DNA of 54,904 nt, from assembly GCA_014621425.1 (NCBI GenBank), contig JAANBB010000276.1, forward strand, positions 1 to 54,904, given 5' to 3'. Both the position numbers and the translations under genes were made by a program. The stretch comes from Cylindrodendrum hubeiense (lineage: Eukaryota; Ascomycota; Sordariomycetes; Hypocreales; Nectriaceae). The notes beneath the pieces were generated by a model. It did not search any database, was not told the DNA's origin, and worked only from the letters and a program-made list of their open reading frames with translations. Each line of letters begins with the position of its first letter. Positions within the stretch are counted from its first letter, which is position 1. Below, in pieces: positions 35,164 to 44,133 of this stretch.

Positions 35164-37748
35164 ATGGAACCCAGCGACCAGCAATCCGGCGTCATAGACG
35201 CCCTTCGGGATATCCAACGGACGCAATCGCTCCTCCTAGATGCCGTCGAGTCTTTATCTGGCAAACCTGTGGCCGATGTTCAAGATGCCGAAGCCGCCAC
35301 TTCCACCGCCGCAACGGGCCCCGACGTGTTCGATCCAGAGTCTGGTAGCGAGCGCAACGTGACCGGGTCGACAGTAGCAGACAACTCAATTGAGGCCGTG
35401 GTCACACAGCAAGCAGCGCCCTCGTCCTCTGTTACCAGTTCCGGTCAACGTGCAGGCTACACCTCTCGCATCATTCTGACGTGGGACTCCTTGCTGCCTG
35501 TCTCGCAGGTGTACATTATTTGGTGCTGACTCAATGCAGAACATACCCCAAACAGATCGGGATCAACCCTCTCCCGATGGATTGGGGAAACCCAGATCCG
35601 CAGAAACGCGGGCCAATTGTGGTTTCAAGGGCGCCTTCCACCATCAGGCGTCGAAATGGTGCGCCAATGCTCATTCATTCAAGCTGATACGGTTTGCTGA
35701 CATTCACCGCCATTAATCAGCCATTGGAGGTTTGTCTATTTTCCCCCGTGGGCCGAGTGCGTGAGCTAACCAGCCTTTCCAGCCCAGTGAGTATCCGTCG
35801 CCTTCCAGTCGAATCGAGGTTGTACTAAGACAGTATGGTAGTGGTGGTTCATATTCCATTTACTACGCCTTAGCTGTGGCTAGTAAAGAACTTGACAGTG
35901 ATCACAAGTTCGTTTCTCTACTTCTCTGTAAAATAATGAGAGAGCTCACAACTTGTCACACAGGCCTGACTTTACCAACACCGAGCCCACATCTGAGATC
36001 GGTCCCTTCCCTCAATGGGAAGGTCGCAAAAAGATCGTGGCGATGGATCCTTGGGGCCACCTTGCCCCTTGGATTTTCAAAGACATCATGGGACAGGACA
36101 ACGGTACCACTCAAAAGTCGGAGAATAATCGGAATGACTAGCTAACAGGAGTTTTACAGTTGACATCCGGCCCACTATTGCCATCACCAAGGCTCACATG
36201 AAGGCAAGAGGGAAACCAGCGTTGAGAAAGCTTGACACAACTAACTGAAGCCCGAATTAGTTACCAGAACTCGAGGAAAGCGTTAAGGCTGGACGCCTGT
36301 ATGTTCAATATACCCGATGGGTCGATCATTCAACTGACTCGTTATAGCATACCTGATGGCAAGGTGTGCCTCAATGAATTCGGTGAACTGGCGGTCACGA
36401 AGTTCGCAGTTGAACCTGTGCGTGTATTGTCTGAGCGAATATTATCCGTGCTTACCAGTTGTGTGACAGGTCTGGTATCTTCCTGGCGTCGCGGAAAGAT
36501 TTGGAATTGGTACAGGTCGCTGGCATTTCGATATCGTTCGGTTCTAATGTGAGGTAGATGAGGCATCATTGCGACGTTCCTTGTTTGAGCACACTGGAGG
36601 AAGCTATCCAGAGGTATGAGACCCTCGTGATGTCAAGATCTCGGCAACTAATGAGCAAAAGTTGATCACTCGCGGCGATATTAAAGTCTTCCTGCCGCCA
36701 ATTGGTATGTCGCAACAGAACCATTTATTCCAGCCATCATTGAGCTTACAATTTCCAGGGGGTCTGACGGTCTACTGCTTCGGTGACCCTGCCAAGATGT
36801 CCGATGAGTCAGTTCGGTTGTCTCTGAGGGTCCACGACGAGGTATGTTTCTGTTAACAAATCTCTATCACTCAACTCACCGATATAGTGCAATGGAAGCG
36901 ATGTCTTTGGATCCGACATTTGTACCTGTCGCCCTTATCTCATTTTCGGTATCGAGGAGGCGGTCAAGGAGGCTCAGAATGGTGGAAGTGGTGTCGTTAT
37001 TTACTTCCGAAAGGAGGGCCGAGCACTGGGAGAGGTTACCAAGGTATGTCTGCTTCTGCTTTGATAGATGGCGCGGTGATGTTAACGTGGCACAGTATTG
37101 TGAGTATAAATTCCTGTCCTACCCAAGCTACGCTTCCGGGTTGGGGGACTGACGCCGAAGTAGTGGTCTACAACGCCCGCAAACGTGGGGCCGACCGAGC
37201 TTCTGATTATTTCAAGCGAACCGAGAACATTGCAGGCGTCAAGGATATGCGATTCCAGGCTTTGATGCCGGACATCCTCCACTGGCTGGGCATCAAGAAG
37301 ATTGACAGAATGTTGAGCATGAGCAAGTATGTGCCGTTCAGCCGGAGCCGTTGTCAAATCTCGGGTAGCTGACAAGACGCTGCAGCATGAAGCACGATGC
37401 CATTGTTGGCCAAGGGTGAGTTCCTGGGGGGAGCTGAAGTAAGCCGACGGTGGCTCATTCTAACAAACTACCAGTATTCCTATCCACGAGCGGGTGGAAC
37501 TTCCGGAGGAGTTGATTCCAGCCGATTCGAGAGTGGAGATTGATGCCAAGATCACAGCTGGTATGTTGGCGAATGCAAACGATGCAAGTGGCCGCGAGCT
37601 AACGAATTCCGAAGGCTACTTCACGACAGGCAAACGAATGACGGCCGAGGAGCTCCAGGCAGTCCAGGGCAGAATCTGGGAAGAGTAAGAAAATCATTCG
37701 AGTAGATTTAGGTGCACTGCTGATTTCAATGGTAGCTTCGACCACTAG
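35164..37748 (+). CDS. URC1: Urc1-type uracil catabolism protein, GTP cyclohydrolase II-like
   Basis: I infer twenty exons: 35164-35480, 35540-35658, 35721-35729, 35783-35786, 35842-35907, 35964-36103, 36160-36203, 36261-36298, 36348-36417, 36470-36509, 36558-36613, 36662-36704, 36759-36841, 36888-37043, 37096-37099, 37164-37326, 37386-37415, 37475-37560, 37615-37684 and 37736-37748. They sum to 516 aa. The C-terminal half is GTP-cyclohydrolase-II-like: the zinc site reads HDECNGSDVFGSDICTCRPYL (spread over an exon join), and FRKEGRALGEVTKYLVYN carries the catalytic region. The N-terminal half, with YPKQIGINPLPMDWG and a Gly-Ala-His-Gly-Gly-Ser segment, is typical of Urc1. In Lachancea kluyveri URC1 is required to use uracil as nitrogen source; the exact reaction is not settled. 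Exons of 9, 4 and 4 nt and a GC-AG intron (36204-36260) are unusual. The last exon is optional: read-through gives a stop at 37686. Confidence 0.85.
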
Positions 37749-39013
37749 CCGAGCCGGCTTCTGGGCAGCTGGCGTGGTGGTTGTTGGGTGCGTCAGCAGT
37801 GGCCAACGCGCTGGTCGGACTAGCACCCCGAGTGGCCCTGATTGATCAAAGTCCATACGATGCCACGGTTCCATCCGCCCATTCTGGCGTTAGGTGTGTG
37901 TTGGGGCTAAGCACGGCACTGCAGTCTGTGCCAAAGGTAGCAGTAGTAGTGGCGACGCTGGATGACAATCTTCGTTACACAAAGCCCCAGTTCGAGACAA
38001 GATGGAGGATGGAGGATGGAACCTGGAGAGATGGGGTTTCACGAATCCCCCCCCACATTTGTCACCACACGTCAAGCGCTCTAGAGGATGGAAGCCCTAA
38101 TACAACCTGGTTTCGCATTGTTTTGACAGACTTTTAGTAGTTGTAATACAACAAGATTCAAGCCCGTGTTCAAGCCCGGATTCAATCCCGGATCGGATGC
38201 TCGGTACCGTGAGGGAAATATTTGACGTGGCCGCTGGTCGGCGGCTGACGAGTCCCATGTGCGCGTACCTACGTGAGGTACCTAGAGTACCTCTCTCTCG
38301 GGAGCTGCCAAGTGGTGCTCAGGCACCACTCCATTGTCGACGCACCCTGACCACCCCAACGCTCCCGCTGTCTCTCCGGTACTGCATTCGTCCTAGTTGC
38401 CGCTCCCCGACCCTCCATCCATCCCCCCATTCACAGGCGCCAGAGGGCCGCCAGAGGGCCGGTGGAGGGCGGGCCTGCTGTATCTCAGGTTGGGGGTGGT
38501 TGGGTAGCAATGCGACGGTAGCTACTCCGTATACGCTGGCTCGACCTTTACCGACCTTTGGCTGACGGGGTACCTCTCTGTCAAGCTCTGACTGGCCTCG
38601 CGGGCTGGAGAATCCCCGCATGCGCATGCACGGGAGGCCCGCCTGCAGGCTCCGAGCCCCGGCGCCGCCCAAGCCAGGGATGCTGGGCCATACACCTCGA
38701 GACACATAGTTGGCACCCAATGCAGCGATGAGCCGACAAGTGGCGAGCAGGTAGGCGTGCTGGGAGGACCTGTTGCGTGATGATGGTGGACGGTCGCTGT
38801 GGTATCCGTCGCCGCCGAGGTTGATATTCCCAGCACCTCCGACGGCCAGGCTTCCGCTTCAACCCTCAACCTTACCCATCAACCATCGCCATAACCTCGA
38901 TGCAGAGTGAATTCCCCCACCTGCTTCTCAACGTGGATGCGTTTACTGCACGAGACTGCTTCCCATTGAACAATCCATCCGCCCGCCTACCGGCCTAGGT
39001 CGTTGTTGATACC
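37749..39013. other. Intergenic region URC1 to unknown gene
   Basis: This 1.26-kb region contains a TACCTACGTGAGGTACC cluster at 38265-38285 and a CCAGAGGGCCG-type direct repeat at about 38440-38465. Short open frames on both strands near 38300-38870 overlap each other and show no domain. Confidence 0.55.
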
Positions 39014-39514
39014 ATGGCATCCTTTTCTCGAGATACCCGCAATGCCGTGAGAACGCACCGACGTGACTCGTCCTCGCACAACGCGTCGCGTCAACGGCCC
39101 CGGCTGCTACGTTCCAGTGCCACGGAGCCTTCCATCACCGCATCGAATGCTATCCGAGGACCTCTAGCCAGCTCCAGCTCGCCCCAGAAGGCAACCGACC
39201 TGCTCAGCCGCGTCGCCGTCTACTCTCCAACACACAATCACCTCGAGCACTCCTCTGCCCCAGAATCCATTTCGCACCAGGTGGACGCGATTGTGATATG
39301 TCGCGGGGACTCTGAAGCATCACCTACTAGCTGCCAAGATGTCGTCTTGGTTGATTCGCCGTCAGGTACGTGGTTCACCCCTTACCAGCCTCATCGTTCT
39401 CCGTTGGTTCCCGAATTCAAGACTAACTCTTAACAAGGCTACTACTTCAGCTTCCCCAGTTTTGACGACTGGAACCGAGACAAGCAAGATCTCGACCAAG
39501 CCGCCGACGACTGA
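39014..39514 (+). CDS. Small protein of unknown function
   Basis: Two exons (39014-39365 and 39438-39514) give 142 aa. I do not recognise a family. The first 70 residues are basic and rich in Ser, Arg and Thr. The middle has a more ordered patch (HQVDAIVICRGD, then DVVLVDSPSG). The second exon reads YYFSFPSFDDWNRDKQDL and ends in acidic residues. The gene model is supported by a standard donor GTACGT, an AAG acceptor preceded by CTAACTCTTAAC, and frame continuity into a strikingly aromatic and acidic end. Such a compact C-terminal signature suggests a conserved fungal gene, but function is unknown. The ATG at 39014 is the first in frame, in context ACCATGG. Confidence 0.6.
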
Positions 39515-40690
39515 GGTAATCCAAGGGTGGGTTAAAGGACAGCCTTTCGAAATAAAGGCGGACTGAAAGCGATATGAACGATGAAACTCGTTCGGGCGAC
39601 ACGTGGAGAGCATCGGCGAAGCGATACGCTTCCCGCTGACAGCTCCCTGGAGGAGATAGTGGCCGGAAGGCCATGGAATCCGGAGGGGGCACCATCCCGT
39701 CCTCCGTCGCCGACCACATACGTATCATCTATGTTAGGGGCGACGGAACCTGGAAGGGCGTGTTCTCATCCCAAGCTGTGAGGGCAGGTAAAATGGCTTC
39801 TTGGGCAGGGGGGAAGTTCATGAAGAGCCATCCTATACACGATAGATGGGAAGGGAAATACCTCCTTCCAATGGGGTTGGGGATAAACCCCCCAACCAAC
39901 CAAAGCGCCAACCTCGATGGAGGACAAGGCGGCGGTGCACAAGGCACCTAATCTCTGAGGACTCAATTGAGAGAAACTACTGTAGGACAAACATAAACAT
40001 ACAACGCTCTCAGTGGCAGAGAAACTCGAGCAGTGAACTGGGAGTAGCTGGGATGTCTCTCAGATGTGCGTGATATGACTGACAATGGGAAAATAAAGAA
40101 TGAAGAGATTCAATATTTAGTGCTGTCCTCGGTGGGCGATCGCTGCTGGGAGTTTGGAGATTGTCTCCCCAGCCACGAAAAAGTAGTGGAAACAGGGAAC
40201 GAACGTGACCAGAGTTTGAACCAAGAACCCCACACATTTGGGATACCTATGTCAATGGAGACAATGACAGTAGCGTTTGCATGAAGCAGAAATCACCGCA
40301 AAAAAAAAAACGACAAAAACATACAACAGCGAGGATTCCCCGGTCGTCACCGACCCGAGTACTAATTCGCCGCTTCTCAGCTTGACTAGGGGAGAGCGGA
40401 CGGGATCCCGTATTTTCTAAGAGCTATGGTCGTATGTGTTGAGAGATGCCCACAAAGTAGCTAATATCTTCACGAAATGTGGTGAAGGAGGGGCGAATAT
40501 TTCATCACGTGATCTGGGGCCACGCCCACACAAGACGCTAGTGCCGGAAAAAACCTGGACCGTGAATTTCGTCCCCTTCGCTTAGACCTAAGCTGGTGCA
40601 CACAAGAAATTGAAATTATTTCGCCCCTCCACCAATCCTCCAGCCAGCACCTACGGTTTTCTCCAACGGTTCACGAATAAGCCAGACATC
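39515..40690. other. Intergenic region, eS1 promoter
   Basis: This 1.18-kb spacer holds small open frames at 39580-39950 and 40066-40284 without domains. Near the eS1 gene are a palindromic TCACGTGA (40505-40512), a CCACGCCC box just downstream, and a pyrimidine tract before the ATG. A run of ten A lies at about 40300. Confidence 0.55.
40505..40512 (+). promoter_or_regulatory. E-box palindrome TCACGTGA
   Basis: A perfect eight-base palindrome containing CACGTG lies 179 bp upstream of the eS1 ATG. bHLH factors of the Cbf1/CLEAR-binding type recognise this core, and Cbf1-like sites occur in ribosomal-protein promoters of some ascomycetes. Only position supports a role here. Confidence 0.3.
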
Positions 40691-41728
40691 ATGGCGGTTG
40701 GAAAGTGAGCACCACGACGACATCTATGCTTGAGATTATATGCTTACGCGCATCGCAGGAACAAGAGACTCTCTAAGGGCAAGAAGGGCCTTAAGAAGAA
40801 GACCGTGGACCCCTTCACCCGCAAGGACTGGTACTCGATCAAGGTGGGTAGTCTGGCAATGCGATGCAAACTCTTCTGGATATTGTTTTCTGACTCAATT
40901 TCTCTAGGCCCCTAACCCTTTCAACGTCCGAGAGTGAGTTGCGACGCGAACCGAGAAATTGACAGAATTTTGGGACAATGGTTAACGGATTTCAATTTGT
41001 AGTGTCGGCAAGACCCTGGTGAACCGAACCACTGGTCTCAAGAACGCCAACGATGCTCTCAAGGGCCGCATCGTCGAGGTCTCGCTCGCCGATCTTCAGA
41101 AGGATGAGGACCACGCTTTCCGCAAGGTCCGCCTCCGCATCGACGAGGTCCAGGGCAAGAACTGCCTGACTGCCTTCCACGGCCTCGACTTCACCTCTGA
41201 CAAGCTGCGATCCCTCGTGCGAAAGTGGCAGACTCTCATTGAGGCCAACGTCACCGTCAAGACCACCGACGACTACCTCATCCGCCTCTTCGCCATCGCT
41301 TTCACCAAGCGCCGCCCCAACCAGATCAAGAAGACCACATACGCTGCCTCTTCGCAGATTCGAGCCATCCGACGCAAGATGACCGAGATCATCCAGCGTG
41401 AGGCCTCAAGCTGCACCCTCACCCAGCTCACCTCCAAGCTCATCCCCGAGGTCATTGGCCGCGAGATTGAGAAGTCCACCCAGGGTATCTACCCTCTCCA
41501 GAACGTAAGTTGGAATCGTGCCCTAGCAGTCCTCGTCGGCTATTCCGTCTCGTGACAGCCATGCTAACTTTTCTGCCTCGATAGGTCCACATCCGCAAGG
41601 TCAAGCTGCTGAAGCAGCCCAAGTTCGACCTCGGAGCTTTGATGGCTCTCCACGGCGAGTCGGGTACGGATGACCAAGGCCAGAAGGTCGAGCGGGAGTT
41701 CAAGGAGCGTGTTCTTGAGGAGGTTTAA
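40691..41728 (+). CDS. RPS1: 40S ribosomal protein eS1 (S3a)
   Basis: Exons 40691-40704, 40759-40843, 40908-40933, 41003-41504 and 41585-41728 join in frame. The start [19 protein letters not shown], then [30 protein letters not shown], is the fixed N-terminus of eS1. [24 protein letters not shown] and [15 protein letters not shown] are also diagnostic. The length (256 aa) is standard. It is a structural protein of the small subunit near the mRNA exit site. The first exon has only 14 nt, a common ribosomal-protein gene layout that puts an intron right after the start. Four introns, the first three close to the 5' end. Confidence 0.98.
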
Positions 41729-42215
41729 AAGGCACTGGCTGGATGGCGCGGGGAAGGCATAGGGCCTCGCTGCTAATAAACTCATCCCTGGCAATTTTTT
41801 CGGTCATCGCAAATGGCGTAGCATCACAAAGGCGGCTAGGGGATTGGGTCATGTTCCTTTGAAATGACAAAAACGTTAGGTCCAAATCTCCTTGGATTAC
41901 TCCGTGACCGAGACGTGAAATCGCAGCGTGATATCGTAAAAGTCGTGGGATCCCACTAAACCCTATCACCGCGTAAGAGGGCTGTAGTAGCTGCAAGGGG
42001 AATCTGGACAGGGTCCTGGAAACTGAGATGGTAGATAATGGTACAATATTGCGGTGGCTCTCTATCCATTCTATTGGTGTTGTAAAACTCTAAGACGTAC
42101 AAGTAGGGCATGGTTTGGGGCAGCGGAGCCCTGTGCCAGCGAACCATTTCCATACATCATCTTTCTATACTCCATATGTCTCTATCACCTAGCCGAGAAA
42201 TATCCTAGGGCTTGA
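41729..42215. other. Convergent intergenic region eS1 / ABHD11-like gene
   Basis: This 487-bp region holds the 3' flanks of two convergent genes. I see no coding frame, repeat or RNA gene. Confidence 0.6.
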
Positions 42216-43457
42216 TCACTCGGGCTTTTGTAGGAACTCAACCACAGCTGCCGCAGGCATTAGTATCCATCATTAACCACGCGTAATGAATTGCATGGTG
42301 AGAAAACGGGCTGGAGGGGTAGGTACCTCGTCTAAAGGCTTCAGGTTGCTCCGATATCAACCAATGGCCGGCATCGATGTCGACCATGCGAAAGCGAGGG
42401 AAGAACTGTCCGATGAGCGGGAGCAATTCGTCTGGAACATACTTGCTCTTTGTACCACGCACGAAGAGAGCCGGCTTCTCGAATCGAATCTCGTTGGGGT
42501 CTTTGTATGGGAAGTCCCCGAGGTTGTCTAGGGAGCGGCCTATGATGTCAAGTGGGATGCGGAACTTCTGGGTCTTCTCACCAGCTGGGCGGTGGAGATT
42601 ACCAAGCAGGAACTGCCTGATAGGGAGAGACTGTTGTCTTTGTCAGTCAATCACTCCAACGGGCATTGCGAGAAAACTTCATATGCGGCGCACCTTTTCG
42701 TACTCAGAGAGAATCGCGTCAGCTTCGGTCTGGCGGCTGATGTTTGCATCTTGGATCTTCTTCATGCTGCGGATGTACTCGGCAAAGTCCCTACTCAGTG
42801 TGGCGTCCACGGGGGCGTTATCCACGGCCACAATGTCGGTGACGAGCTCCGGGGAGCGCAGCGCCAGCGTCATTGAAGTTTTGGCGCCCCTGATTCCAAG
42901 GTCAATCACTGAGTCTAAATCTTGGCCCATGGCGGGATCAGGAGGTGGTTAGAGCTCACATTGAGTGGCCAATAAGTGTCGTCTCGGTGAGCCCATGGTC
43001 TTGGATGAAGTCTGCGACGTCCTGGGCCATGGCGGCATAATCATGGCGGGCGTCATGCGGAGATTCGCCATGGTTTCTGAGGTCCTATTACTTGGCTGTT
43101 GAGTCCTTCTGTTCGCCGGAACCTTTGGTTGGCTGGATGTGCCTCACCAAGGCGTATACATATCTCCCCAGGTCGCGGGCCAATGCTCTGTCAAATCTGT
43201 TAATCATATAATCCAGAAAGTCGAGAATATTCTACAGACTTGCTTATGCCTCTGTTGTTCTTTTTGGACCCAAAGAGCCCGTGGAGGAAGAGGATGGGCG
43301 CCTTCTGCTTGTCGGTCCGGGGACTCGCCGGTTCGTGTAGATCATAGGCCAATGGGCGGACAGACTGCGAATACAACCTGCTAGAGGAAGCTAGTGCCCG
43401 GAGACCCTGCCAGGAATTGGCAGAAGCCGTCGTACCTATCCGTCGAAGAGAAAGCAT
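42216..43457 (-). CDS. IMO32: Mitochondrial alpha/beta hydrolase, ABHD11/Imo32 type
   Basis: Six exons (43240-43457, 43148-43187, 42960-43084, 42694-42889, 42327-42630, 42216-42247) give 304 aa. The N-terminus, MLSLRRIGTTASANSW and further Ser/Arg-rich residues, looks like a mitochondrial presequence. The hydrolase core shows PILFLHGLFGSKKNNR (oxyanion loop), DLRNHGESPH, the nucleophile elbow GHSMGAKTSM rebuilt across an intron, and the catalytic His in DAGHWLISEQP. Human ABHD11 helps keep the 2-oxoglutarate dehydrogenase complex lipoylated, and yeast Imo32 is a mitochondrial peptidase substrate with esterase-like fold. The exact substrate is not known here. The frame is open a further 21 codons upstream (to 43520) without better start context, so I chose the Met that begins the presequence. 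Confidence 0.88.
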
Positions 43458-43873
43458 CTTCGTTTGGTGTTGCGCCGAACAAGTTGAAGATTTGGCCAGC
43501 CCAGACGCCGGGGTCGGCAATCTACCAAGTCACCGATATACCCCCACTGTGTGTCTCTACGGTTTTATTGCATATTCACGTGTGGGGCATTTGGGGGTAC
43601 TTGTCGTTTCGTACCTTAGATACCTACACCTCGATCGCGCACGACACACGGGATAATGAGTTAGAATTTATTTTAGTTACGGAGTATGAGGTCATCCGCC
43701 TCTAACATCTTCTCTATGTAGGTATGTATTCGTATCCTTTTATCATACCACAATACTTATAAACGGGCCAGAACGCCGACTTCAAGACAAGACAAATGAG
43801 AGGGCGAAACGAGGCATGCCAGCCTAGATCGCAAGAGCCAGTGAGGCGTGAAGCTGTATCTGAAATGAAATGC

Positions 43874-44046
43874 AGAGAGAGAGAGAGAGAGCAAGTGGAA
43901 GAATAATAAGGGACAAGAAAGAGAAAAGGGAATATGGAATAGAGAGGGGATATGGAGGCGAAAAGATAATATGGAAGAGAAATGGAATATGGAAGAGAAA
44001 CGGGAATATGGAAGAGAAGAGAGAATATAGAAGAGAAAATGGAATG
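43874..44046. repeat. GA microsatellite and purine-rich minisatellite
   Basis: A GA dinucleotide run (43874-43891) is followed from about 43921 by six or seven imperfect units of 17-19 bp built on GGAATATGGAAGAGAAA. The plus strand is almost purely purine (A and G) with regular TAT interruptions. Confidence 0.85.
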
Positions 44047-44049
44047 TGA

Positions 44050-44117
44050 TGACAATTAGTCAAAGGAATGTGTGACAATAAGTCAAAGGAATGAATGACA
44101 ATAAGTCAAGGAATGGA
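44050..44117. repeat. 23-bp direct repeat, three copies
   Basis: Three consecutive units start at 44050, 44073 and 44096. Each begins TGACAAT(A/T)AGTCAA and ends GGAATG plus two bases. The spacing of the first two is exactly 23 bp and the last is one base shorter. The array ends 17 bp from the tmpL stop codon. Confidence 0.9.
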
Positions 44118-44133
44118 TGGATATAAGGCCAGG

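Larger units (their letters stand above)
43458..44133. other. Intergenic region with repeats
   Basis: This region lies between two minus-strand genes and contains the ABHD11-like gene's promoter and the 3' flank of tmpL. The proximal part has TACCTTAGATACCTAC at about 43612. The distal half is occupied by a GA microsatellite and two minisatellites (listed separately). Confidence 0.7.
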
